Shown here piece by piece: positions 27,692 to 36,103 of a stretch of 64,000 bases of DNA. Origin of the DNA: CAYQXJ01 sp964421565 (GTDB lineage Bacteria; Planctomycetota; Brocadiia; SM23-32); NCBI GenBank assembly GCA_964421565.1, contig CAYQXJ010000015.1:17169-81168 (forward strand), written 5' to 3'. The stretch's first letter is position 1; every line of letters starts with the position of its first letter. The translations under genes and the position numbers were made by a program. Below the pieces are notes generated by a model. That model worked only from the letters and a program-made list of their open reading frames with translations. It had not been told where the DNA came from and did no database searches.

Positions 27692-30172
27692 CTACATGTA
27701 GCCGAGGTCCTTCAGCGCTTCGAGGGTCTCTTCGTCGGGCTCGACTCCTTCCACTTCACCGACGAGGGGCACGCCTTGCCGCCATAGAAACAGGCCGCCC
27801 TGTCGCCCGATCTCATAGGACGGGGTCACCCCCATCTCGACATCGGCCGCGCAGCGTTCTGCCGGCACAGACACCGGTTTGGCGGCGGCAAGCTCCATGC
27901 CGGCACCGACATAGATGTCCGCGTCCTGTGGACGCTCGAGTTCGAGCTCCACAGGGGCGTTCGCGGGTTCAGTTCGCACGCGCAGAACGTCGTCGTCACG
28001 GTCGACGCCGAGCGAGAACCGCAACTCTGTGCGGTCATCGGAGACGACGAACGAATCATCCGCTTCGGTGCGCACGCCGCGCACGCCGAGTATCCGCCCC
28101 CGGGCGCGCAGGCGGCCGGTGTATCTGACTTCCGTCCCGCTGCCGTTCGCCGCCAGCGTGTATCCCGGCTCACCGTAGCGTTCCCACAGCAGTGCGGCCA
28201 TGGCGTCGCGCTGCCGGGGCATCTGGCGGGCCAGGTCGTTCTGTGCGGCGGGGTCCTGCGCCAAGTCAAACAGGTGTTCGGCGTCCGGTCCCGGGCCTGT
28301 GTTGGTGCGCCGTATGTACTGGTAGCGTTCGGATATCACGCTGTAGTGCGCCGCGCCCGTTGCGAGCAGCAGGTCTGGGCGGAATTCGGCGAAGTGGTGC
28401 TCGCGCGGCGTGCGGCCCGTCTCCACCGCGCTCAGCAGGTCGACTCCGGCGGTCTGTTGCGGTGTCGCCAGGCCGAGGGCGGCGAGCACCGTCGGCATGA
28501 TGTCCACCCCGCTGGCCGGCCCGGCCAGGCGCTCTCCGCCGTAGCGCCCGCCCGGCAGCTTTACGATCAGGGGCACGCGCAGTTTCTCGACCATCAGGTC
28601 GCGTTTATGGCCCCAGTAGCCGTGTTCGCCCAGTTCCTCGCCGTGGTCGGAGGTGACCACCAGCATCGTGCTGTCCCACAGGTCGCGAGCGCGCAGCGCG
28701 TTGACAAGGCGTGCGAGCATGACGTCGCTGTAGAGCAGTTCCGCGTCGTATCGGGCTACGGCATAGGCCAGGTCGGCCTCCGTCAGGTCGTCTCGCCCCT
28801 TCAGCGCCTCTTCATCCAGCCGGTCCAACTCGCGCAGGGGACCCTCGTAATCGCCGGTGAAGACGTCGGCGTAGCCCTCAGGCGCTTCGTAGGGAGCGTG
28901 GGGGTCTATGGTGTGGGCGAAGATGAAGAAGGGCTGCCGGGGCCCGGAGTCGAGCCATTCGACAAGGTCGCTTACCAGCACGCTGGCGGGATTGCTCTTC
29001 TCATGCACAAACAGGTCGAAGCCCTGCTGGTAGTTGAAGCCCGGGTTGGCTATGAGCGGGTTCGTGCAGAAGGCGGCCGTGATGTAGCCTTCGGGCCGCA
29101 GGCATTCGGGCAGGGTCAGGACCGAGTCGCCGAGCCGGTGCAGGGGCAGATGAGCGCCGTGCTGCGCCGGGTAGAGCCCGGTCAGCAGCGATGCGATGGA
29201 GGGGCGAGTCCAGCATGATTGGGAGTAAGCGTCCTCAAAGACGACCGCCTCGCGCGCAAGTTCCTCCAGAAAGGGCGTCGTAGGGCGCGGGTATCCGTAG
29301 ACGCTCAGGTGGTCGCGCCGGGCCGTCTCCAGCGACCAGACGATCACGTTCGGGCGCCCGGCGCTGTCGGAGTCCACCAGCAGCGGCTCCGAGACCAGGC
29401 AAAACTGGCCTTCGCGCGTGCGATCCATCGTGACGTCGATCCGCAGCGTCACGTCGGCGCCCCCGTACGGTGAGAGCTCGGCGTTCACCGGACGCCAGTG
29501 TTGACCTTCGCCTACTTTTCGCCATGTCTCGGCGAAGACCTCGTCCTCGCCGTCCGGGCCGTCCAGGCTAACCCGCACACGCACGGTGCCGGACCACTTG
29601 TGCTGCGGGTGTGCCGCCCCCACGTGGAACACGAGCCGCTGTCCCACGCTCGGGCGCAGCGCCTTCTCGATCAGCACGCTCCGCTCGATGATGAAGCAGT
29701 TCCGACTGCGCCCGCCGATGGCATAGCGCCCCCTTCTGACGTGCTGCGGTTGGCGTTCCGCAAAGAGGCGGAAGGGGTCGGCGTTCTGAATCTCGCTGTC
29801 CTGTGCAGCCATGTAACCCTGGATCAGTCGCCGCCGTTGCGGCTCGGCGTCGTGCGGCGCATGTGGGCCGGCATCCTGAACGCTGCGCGCCCCGGCCCCG
29901 ATGATGAACGCCGCTGCCCCGATGGCGAGCCCGAGCAGCAGGGCGCCCGCGATCAGGCGATGCCGCCAGATGAAGGCCGCAATCCCGCGGAAGTAATGCC
30001 GGGCAAAGCCGAACGTGGCCGCTGCGGCGATGGCCATGATGCCTACCATGGCCGCGACGGAGCCGAAGACGGCGCCGCCGGTGCCGGGGTCGATGTAGGC
30101 GAAGGCCGGCCGCGCGAGCAGCCAGAGCGCCGCCCCGGCCGCGAGTGCAAGCGTGTGACGCCTCGAACGCAT
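27692..30172 (-). CDS. membrane-anchored Thr-type alkaline-phosphatase-superfamily enzyme with N-terminal YIDPGTG domain
   Basis: 826 residues. A signal peptide ends near ARPAFA. Then come AYIDPGTGG with a hydrophobic hairpin (about 26-95), a beta-rich segment (about 130-270) and the catalytic domain. Metal motif 1 reads SLETARRDHLSVYGY, with Glu in place of the sulfatase Asp, as in the phosphoethanolamine transferases EptA/MCR. The nucleophile position is Thr322 (CWTRPSIASLLTG) and metal motif 2 is TSDHGEELGEHG. It ends LEALKDLGYM. These features favour a periplasmic phospho-group transferase or hydrolase over a sulfatase. It is a tandem paralogue of the next gene upstream. Confidence 0.75.
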   Translation of the reverse strand: MRSRRHTLALAAGAALWLLARPAFAYIDPGTGGAVFGSVAAMVGIMAIAAAATFGFARHYFRGIAAFIWRHRLIAGALLLGLAIGAAAFIIGAGARSVQDAGPHAPHDAEPQRRRLIQGYMAAQDSEIQNADPFRLFAERQPQHVRRGRYAIGGRSRNCFIIERSVLIEKALRPSVGQRLVFHVGAAHPQHKWSGTVRVRVSLDGPDGEDEVFAETWRKVGEGQHWRPVNAELSPYGGADVTLRIDVTMDRTREGQFCLVSEPLLVDSDSAGRPNVIVWSLETARRDHLSVYGYPRPTTPFLEELAREAVVFEDAYSQSCWTRPSIASLLTGLYPAQHGAHLPLHRLGDSVLTLPECLRPEGYITAAFCTNPLIANPGFNYQQGFDLFVHEKSNPASVLVSDLVEWLDSGPRQPFFIFAHTIDPHAPYEAPEGYADVFTGDYEGPLRELDRLDEEALKGRDDLTEADLAYAVARYDAELLYSDVMLARLVNALRARDLWDSTMLVVTSDHGEELGEHGYWGHKRDLMVEKLRVPLIVKLPGGRYGGERLAGPASGVDIMPTVLAALGLATPQQTAGVDLLSAVETGRTPREHHFAEFRPDLLLATGAAHYSVISERYQYIRRTNTGPGPDAEHLFDLAQDPAAQNDLARQMPRQRDAMAALLWERYGEPGYTLAANGSGTEVRYTGRLRARGRILGVRGVRTEADDSFVVSDDRTELRFSLGVDRDDDVLRVRTEPANAPVELELERPQDADIYVGAGMELAAAKPVSVPAERCAADVEMGVTPSYEIGRQGGLFLWRQGVPLVGEVEGVEPDEETLEALKDLGYM

Positions 30173-30200
30173 CAGTTCATCACCTCGGTTAGTGTGTCTC

Positions 30201-32162
30201 TCATAGGTAGCCCAGGTCTTTCAGTGCCTCCAGTGTCTGCGCGTCCGGCTCCGCGCTGGCAGCCGGAGCGCCGAACAGGCCGACCGGGCCGTCCTCGCCG
30301 TAACGCTCGCGCAGCATCGCGCGGAAGCGCGCTGTGACTTCGGGCCTCTCGGGCGCGACATCGTGAGCGGCGTCCGGATCGGTGCGTCGATCGTAGAGGC
30401 GCAACCGCAGCCCCCCGTCGGGCGCGAACTCGGCCAGGCAGTGGTAATCCTCCGTGACGGCCGCAACCTGGGCGGGGCCTTCGCCCGAGACCAGGTCCGT
30501 CTGAAACTCGGCGAAGTGCACGGCACGCCGGCCGGCCCCATCGGCGCGCGCGGCGCCGAGCAGGTCCACGCCGGGTAAGCCGTCCGTTGGCTGCAGGCCC
30601 GTCGCGCCGAGCACGGTGGGCAGCAGGTCCACGTGGCCGGCCGGCCATGCGATGCACCGTCCGTCGGCGCCGCCGGGCGGTTTGATCAGAAGCGGCACCC
30701 GCAGAAGCTGAGGCATCAGGTCGCTCGAGTGGCCCCAAAGCCCGTGCTCACCGAGGGCGTCGCCGTGGTCCGACGTGATGATGACCAGGCTCTCGTCCCA
30801 CAGGGCGTGCTCCTTCAGGTCCGCTACCAGGCGCTCGAGCACGCGGTCGGCGTAGAGGACCTCGGCATCGTAGCGGTCCCGCACGTAGCGCGCTGAGGCA
30901 TGGTCGGGCAGTCCTTCCTGCGCCAGCGTGCCCGGTTTCAGATAGGGCCGACGCGCCAGCGGGCCGTCGTAATCGCTGGCGAAGGCGTGCCGATATGAAC
31001 CGGGGGCCGCGTAGGGACCGTGGGGGTCGAAGGCGTGGATGGAGAGGAAGAACGGCTGCCGGGCCTCCCGTTCGATCCACCGCACAGCGTCTCGGCGCAC
31101 CTGTTCGAAGAGTTCACGGTCTTCGGCGACGAACACGTCGAAGCCCTGCTCATAGCCGAACGGCGGCAGTATGACCCGCGCAGTCCAGAAGGCCGCCGTG
31201 TGGTAGCCGCCCCCGCGCAGCAGTTCCGCCATGGTGTCAAACGCGTCCGGCAGGCCGCCGGTCGCCGTCAACGCACGATGCGCCGCGGGCGGCAAACCCG
31301 TCATGATGCTGCCGACGGACGGCTTCGTCCATGAGGACTGGGCCAGCCCGTCCTCGAAGACCAGGCACTCCCGTGCCAGCTCCCGCAGGAACGGTGTGGT
31401 ATCCCTCTCATAGCCGTGCAGGCTTGTACGATCCCGCCGCGTGGCCTCCAGCACGATCAGCACCACATTGGGCCGGTTGTGCCTTGCCTCTCGCGCGAGC
31501 CACGGCTCGGCGATCAGCAACTCGGCCACCGGGCCGGGCTCGGGCCCATCGGCAGTGATCCAGGCGCTCAGCTCCAGGGTCGCATTCTCGCCGGCGAGGT
31601 CGCCGAGCGGCACACGCGCCGTGCGCCAGCCGGCGGCAGCGGCGGTGAAGTTCTGCCATTCCGTGGCGAACAGGGGCGTGCGGCGCCCGTCGGTGCGGAC
31701 GGCCTCCGCCCTGAACTCCACCGAGGCGAAGCGGCTGCGGTTAGGCGCGAAGCGGGGGGCGGCAGCGAGCAGGAGCACGTCACCGTCGGAGGGCTCGATG
31801 GTCGTCTCCATGCGGCATGTCTGCCGAACGACGAAGCAGTTCCGGGCCACGTTGCCCACGGTGCGCCTGGCCCGCTCGATGTGGGGATAGTCCTGTGGCC
31901 TGAAGAGGCGAAAGGGGTCCACCGGCGACTCATTCTGCTGCTCGGCGCGGAACGCCTCGATCAGTTCCATCACGTTCGGGGCATCTGTGCCCTCGTGCTC
32001 GGGCGCGCCGGCAGGCCGATCCTCAGGGACGGGAGGGCCCTTCCCGCCCGGCGTCCGCGCCCGCAGAACGCCCCAGGTGCCCACAAGCGCGCACGCGCCG
32101 AGCAGCACGGCGAGCAAGGCAGCCGCGCGGCGATGCGCCAGGATGTTGGGAGCAAACGTCAT
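30201..32162 (-). CDS. membrane-anchored Thr-type alkaline-phosphatase-superfamily enzyme, LGY tail
   Basis: 653 residues. One N-terminal hydrophobic anchor (about 11-34) is followed by a beta-rich domain (about 80-225) and the catalytic domain. Metal motif 1 is IVLEATRRDRTSLHGYER, resembling the Glu-Thr-x-Arg motif of EptA/MCR enzymes. Thr279 (SSWTKPSVGSIMTG) is at the nucleophile position; motif 2 is TSDHGDALGEHG. The tail is LEALKDLGYL. I start at ATG 32162 (AGGA upstream); TTG 32192 would overlap the preceding gene. The region around DPFRLF and RNCFVV is shared with the downstream paralogue. The transferred group is unknown. Confidence 0.76.
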   Translation of the reverse strand: MTFAPNILAHRRAAALLAVLLGACALVGTWGVLRARTPGGKGPPVPEDRPAGAPEHEGTDAPNVMELIEAFRAEQQNESPVDPFRLFRPQDYPHIERARRTVGNVARNCFVVRQTCRMETTIEPSDGDVLLLAAAPRFAPNRSRFASVEFRAEAVRTDGRRTPLFATEWQNFTAAAAGWRTARVPLGDLAGENATLELSAWITADGPEPGPVAELLIAEPWLAREARHNRPNVVLIVLEATRRDRTSLHGYERDTTPFLRELARECLVFEDGLAQSSWTKPSVGSIMTGLPPAAHRALTATGGLPDAFDTMAELLRGGGYHTAAFWTARVILPPFGYEQGFDVFVAEDRELFEQVRRDAVRWIEREARQPFFLSIHAFDPHGPYAAPGSYRHAFASDYDGPLARRPYLKPGTLAQEGLPDHASARYVRDRYDAEVLYADRVLERLVADLKEHALWDESLVIITSDHGDALGEHGLWGHSSDLMPQLLRVPLLIKPPGGADGRCIAWPAGHVDLLPTVLGATGLQPTDGLPGVDLLGAARADGAGRRAVHFAEFQTDLVSGEGPAQVAAVTEDYHCLAEFAPDGGLRLRLYDRRTDPDAAHDVAPERPEVTARFRAMLRERYGEDGPVGLFGAPAASAEPDAQTLEALKDLGYL

Positions 32163-32188
32163 CGGGGGCTTCCTCAGGCTCTTGGGGG

Positions 32189-33949
32189 TCAATCGCTATT
32201 GTAAACCGCGAAGTCCAGAAGTTCATGGATCGCAGCCTCGGCGCGGCGGTTCAGTTCACATGCGTACTCCCCGCAGCGTCGTCCTATGCGTTCTCGGTCG
32301 GCCAGCACGGCCTCGGCCTGCTCGGCGATCGCGACCGGATTGTCGTAGGCGTCGACCAGCAGCAGCCGCGCCAGTTCCTCGTCGTGGGCCAGTATCTCGT
32401 GGCAGCGGCTGGTCAGGCACGGCACGCCACACGTCAGCGCCTCCGCCACTACCATCGGATAGCATTCGCTCAGCGAGACGTAGAGGCAGATGTCCATCTC
32501 GCACAGAAGGCCCAGGAACTCCTGGTGCGGCATGCTGCCGTGGACGACCACGCTTGAGCGGTCGGGCAGGCAGGAGAGGTCGGGCGTTTCGACGGCGTGC
32601 ACCTCGGCGTCCTCGAGCATCAGGGCCGCCGCGAACTGCGTGTGTGCGTTCTTGCGCAGGATGTCGCGCACGAACACGCCCACCTTGCGCGGCGAGCCCG
32701 CCGGGCGGGGCGCCGCCGGGGCCCCTGCGGCAACGCGGTTCGGCACGTAGCAGGCGTCGATGCCCATGCGCCGGAGCACCGGCGACAGGCCGGCCTTCAC
32801 GCAGCCCACCCGCGCCGCCACGCCGTCGCGGGCCAGCCGCACCACGCGCTGGAACCGCTCGCGGATCTGCGGGTCTGCATTCTGCGCCAGCGAGCCGTGG
32901 TAGTGCACGGCGATGTGTGCATCGGCCGAGCGCCTGTGGACGGCGGACGCCAGCAGCGCCGAGTCGCGCGGCATGCCGCTGAAGACGATGCGGTTGAAAC
33001 CGCGTTCCAGCACCTGCGCCGCCGTAGCGTCCGGGTCGCCGCCCTCATACAGCAACACGTTGGGGAAGTTCGCCCGCGTGCTGGTGGTGACCCCGTACCA
33101 ACCCTTCGGGCAGACGGCAAGCACTGGCTGGTGCTCGAGCGACACCTGCCACTGCACGGTGGGGGGGCGCTCGTCTCGGCGTGGGGCGGGCCGGACCGCG
33201 CCGCCGATGCCCCTGAGGGCACGATAGACGGCACCCGCGACGGCCTTGCGGCGGGGGCGGGTGGCGAAGTAGCGGCGCAGCGCGTGGGCGAGGCCCGGCT
33301 GCGGCCCGCTGGGGTTCAGGTTCTCGATCTCGCGGAAGTGCGGCACCAGCAGCCGCCAGCGCCGCCCACGCCAGTAGTCGCGTTCGTCCAGTTCCGTGGA
33401 GGGGAACAGGTAGACCCCGTGCACCAGGCCGTGGTAGTTGCGAAAGCGACGGTCGCAGACGGGTTCCAGCTCGGCAAGCTGCCAGTTGCGCCATACGCTG
33501 CGGTGGCGCTCGTAGGGATTGCCGTACATCTCTCCCTGCTGCCAGCCCTCTCCCAGGGGAACGCAAAGCAGCGTGTAATGGGCCTTCGAGCGGCAGAGGC
33601 TGAGCAGCTCCTGCGCTTCGCCCCGCGGCAGGTGCTCCAGCACATCGCCGAGGATGATCAGGTCGAAGGTGCGCTCCGCCCCGCGCACGTAGTCCAGGGC
33701 ATCGGCCACGATCACTTCGTCGTAGAACGCCCCATGATAGGGCTGCACGAGCTTCTGAAAGGCTTCCACGCCGACCAGCTCGACCTGCCACTGCTCGGGA
33801 GTGATGCGGTTCTGCCAGACGTCGCACATCTCGCGCGTGAGCATGCCCCAGCGGCCGAAGCCCATCCCCAGGTCGAGCACAGAGCCCGGGCTCAGCGCGA
33901 AGAGCAGTTCGCAGCAGTAAGTAATGTGTTGCCAGTTGCTAGTAGCCAC
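32189..33949 (-). CDS. SAM methyltransferase - glycosyltransferase family 4 fusion
   Basis: 586 residues with two modules. The N-terminal half (about 1-225) is a class I methyltransferase: SVLDLGMGFGRWG is the SAM loop and LIILGDVLEHLPRG is motif II/III. The C-terminal half (about 270-586) is GT-B-like, with VGVFVRDILRKNAHTQF and LYVSLSECYPMVVAEALTCG carrying the EX7E site. I chose GTG 33949, with CGGAG upstream and an 11-bp overlap with the previous gene. A single protein could methylate and glycosylate the same growing chain (inference). Confidence 0.8.
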   Translation of the reverse strand: MATSNWQHITYCCELLFALSPGSVLDLGMGFGRWGMLTREMCDVWQNRITPEQWQVELVGVEAFQKLVQPYHGAFYDEVIVADALDYVRGAERTFDLIILGDVLEHLPRGEAQELLSLCRSKAHYTLLCVPLGEGWQQGEMYGNPYERHRSVWRNWQLAELEPVCDRRFRNYHGLVHGVYLFPSTELDERDYWRGRRWRLLVPHFREIENLNPSGPQPGLAHALRRYFATRPRRKAVAGAVYRALRGIGGAVRPAPRRDERPPTVQWQVSLEHQPVLAVCPKGWYGVTTSTRANFPNVLLYEGGDPDATAAQVLERGFNRIVFSGMPRDSALLASAVHRRSADAHIAVHYHGSLAQNADPQIRERFQRVVRLARDGVAARVGCVKAGLSPVLRRMGIDACYVPNRVAAGAPAAPRPAGSPRKVGVFVRDILRKNAHTQFAAALMLEDAEVHAVETPDLSCLPDRSSVVVHGSMPHQEFLGLLCEMDICLYVSLSECYPMVVAEALTCGVPCLTSRCHEILAHDEELARLLLVDAYDNPVAIAEQAEAVLADRERIGRRCGEYACELNRRAEAAIHELLDFAVYNSD

Positions 33950-35030
33950 CGTTACTCCGTTCCGCGTGCTCCGGTGCCCGTGCGTCGGGATGCGATGTGT
34001 CCGCTGGCGCGCCCGCCTCGGCATCTGCCGTCCTGCCGAGCCGCCTCAGAAGCCAGCGCCGCAGTCCGAGCATGGCCGCCATTGGGCCGCAGAGCACGGC
34101 ATCGAGACGCGGATGCAGCCGCAACCAGTCCGCCGCGCGCAGCAGGGGCTTGTCCTTCAGCGCATGGAAGAGGCGCAACTGCTGGCGCAGCTCATCGACC
34201 TGCCTTCGCGCGTTTCGTTCCGCGCCCTGCAGTTCGGCCAAGCGGGCGCGCAGGTTCTCCGCGCGTTGGCGCTCCAGGTCCCGCCAGAACTGTGCATAGC
34301 GGAGGGCGGCCTGCGCCAGTGCGTGCCGAACGGCGCGCTCGCCCCGACAGCATTCGGCTCCGCTCAACATGCGTGGGTGGCCTTCCGAACGCGGCCGCGC
34401 CCGGTAAACGAGCGTGTGGACACCGAGGGCATCGCCATCCACCTCCACGTCGGTCACGCCTGCCTGCTCGAACACGCCGAGCAGGTCATGGAGCCAGAGC
34501 CGGCCGCCCCGCTCGTCCCACAGCATCGGCTGCGGCGCCGAGGGGGGCTCCAGGCAGAGTATTGTGTCATTGGTCACGCGGGCCAACTCCTGCACTAGCG
34601 CGCCGAGCAGTTCCGGCGGCGTTCGGCGCAAGGCACCGACGCTGAGCGCGAGGTCGAAGTAGCCGTCCTCCCACGGCAAGGGTTCGCCGGGCGCTATGTG
34701 CACGACTCGCTCCTCCAGCTCCGGCCAACGCCCCAGCAGCAGCGTCCGCGCGACTGACAGCGATTCGCGGTTCGCGTCGCAGCCGTAAGGCTCCAACCCC
34801 TCGGTCTGTGCCAGGCTGCGCAAGCGGCGCCCGAACCCACAGCCGCAGTCGAGCACGCGCAGGGGGCGGGCGGCCTCGCTGGCGAGGCGTCCCGCGCATT
34901 CGCTGAGGAGTCGCTTCAGGAAGCTTTCCTGTTCCTCGCAGTGCGGGTCGCTGCGGCGTCGCAACTGTGCTGCGGCGTAGCGCTGCCATGCTCCCGTCAT
35001 GCTTTCGGCCATCTCGGGCGTCGTTGTCAT
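33939..35030 (-). CDS. SAM-dependent methyltransferase with C-terminal coiled coil
   Basis: 363 residues. Residues about 60-200 form a class I methyltransferase domain (RVLDCGCGFGRRLRSLA, LPWEDGYFDLALSVG). A predicted coiled coil follows at about 245-300, rich in Arg/Glu/Leu (LERQRAENLRARLAELQG), then a basic C-terminal region. The coiled coil suggests a scaffold or membrane-proximal assembly, as in O-antigen chain-length methyltransferases such as WbdD. That role is inference. ATG 35030 has GAGGG upstream; ATG 35048 overlaps the previous stop by 4 bp and is equally possible. Confidence 0.78.
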   Translation of the reverse strand: MTTTPEMAESMTGAWQRYAAAQLRRRSDPHCEEQESFLKRLLSECAGRLASEAARPLRVLDCGCGFGRRLRSLAQTEGLEPYGCDANRESLSVARTLLLGRWPELEERVVHIAPGEPLPWEDGYFDLALSVGALRRTPPELLGALVQELARVTNDTILCLEPPSAPQPMLWDERGGRLWLHDLLGVFEQAGVTDVEVDGDALGVHTLVYRARPRSEGHPRMLSGAECCRGERAVRHALAQAALRYAQFWRDLERQRAENLRARLAELQGAERNARRQVDELRQQLRLFHALKDKPLLRAADWLRLHPRLDAVLCGPMAAMLGLRRWLLRRLGRTADAEAGAPADTSHPDARAPEHAERSNGGY

Positions 35031-35044
35031 TCGACCCTCGCACT

Positions 35045-36082
35045 TCATTCCAGGTATCCCATCGCGCGCAGGCGTTCCCTGATGCGGCTGCTCTGCTCGT
35101 CTCCGACCTGGCCGGAGGCGAGCATGCGATAGGCCGGCTCGCGGGCCATTGCCGGTTCGTAGGCGTCCCACAGGTAAAGCACCGTCGGGGCGACTTCGAG
35201 GATCTCGACCTCCGCCTCGTCCACTGAGGCAAAGGCCGGCCCGGCGGCCAGGAAGACCCCCTCCCGCGTGTGCGCCAGCTCCCAGCAGCCGTGGTCGCTC
35301 ATTACGATGACGTTCTCCGGCTGCGTGGCAGCCACAAGCTGGCGGGCCACGTCGTCCGCCTCGCGCAGCATGGCCGCCCGCTCGTGGGCGGGCACGGCGG
35401 CGCCCATGTGCCCGAGGGTGTCCGTCTCCATGAAGACAGCCGCCAGCAGGTCCACGGGGTGCTCGCGGCTGAGCGTCAGGGCAAGCCGCTCCGTCTCGTG
35501 CAGGGAACGGTAGAGCAGGCCCATCATGTAGGCTCGGGCGTCGGGGTCGCCCTCGCGCGCCGCCCGGTAGGGTGCGTGTGTGTCTTCGAACTCATCCGGT
35601 TCGACGTAGTTCATCCATGCGGAACGGAAGCCACCGATGTGCGGCTCCAGTTCGGATGGCCAGAAGAGGCGTCCGCCCAGGTCGAGCCTCTCCCAGGGGT
35701 TCTGCGTGCCCTCGGGTTCCCACGGTGCGGGGAAGCCGCAGACGACGAAGTCCCTGACCGGTCGAAGGGGGTAGGTTACGGGGAAGTTCACCAGGCCACA
35801 CGTGACGTCCTGTTCGTTGAGCGTGCGCCAGACGGTCTTCACGTCGCGGTTCAGGGCGGCAGTGTGCCAGTTGCCCGCGCGCGGACCGGTCACGCCGTGC
35901 TTTTCGGGAGCGAGACCGGTCTGAATGGACGTCCACACGGGCCCGGTGCACATATAGGGATCTTCGAAGGAGAGTAGCCTGCCGCGCACCCCCTGCCCCG
36001 AAAGGGCCTCCAGGAAGGGCATCTCGAACTGCTCGAAGGTCTCCCACGAGAGCCCATCCAGGCCGATGAACAGCAGCTTCAT
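35045..36082 (-). CDS. cytoplasmic type I phosphodiesterase-like enzyme, LGY tail
   Basis: 345 residues of the NPP branch of the alkaline phosphatase superfamily, shorter than usual and without a signal peptide. Metal motif 1 is FIGLDGLSWE, the nucleophile is Thr51 in GPVWTSIQTG, and motif 2 is VMSDHGCWE. The protein ends RIRERLRAMGYLE, nearly the same as the end of the 67-residue protein at 20796-20999. It sits between the methyltransferase genes and the ABC exporter. A cytoplasmic phosphodiesterase in this place could process a nucleotide-linked or lipid-linked intermediate (inference). Confidence 0.78.
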   Translation of the reverse strand: MKLLFIGLDGLSWETFEQFEMPFLEALSGQGVRGRLLSFEDPYMCTGPVWTSIQTGLAPEKHGVTGPRAGNWHTAALNRDVKTVWRTLNEQDVTCGLVNFPVTYPLRPVRDFVVCGFPAPWEPEGTQNPWERLDLGGRLFWPSELEPHIGGFRSAWMNYVEPDEFEDTHAPYRAAREGDPDARAYMMGLLYRSLHETERLALTLSREHPVDLLAAVFMETDTLGHMGAAVPAHERAAMLREADDVARQLVAATQPENVIVMSDHGCWELAHTREGVFLAAGPAFASVDEAEVEILEVAPTVLYLWDAYEPAMAREPAYRMLASGQVGDEQSSRIRERLRAMGYLE

Positions 36083-36103
36083 GCGAATCTCCTTCCTGGC
36101 CTT

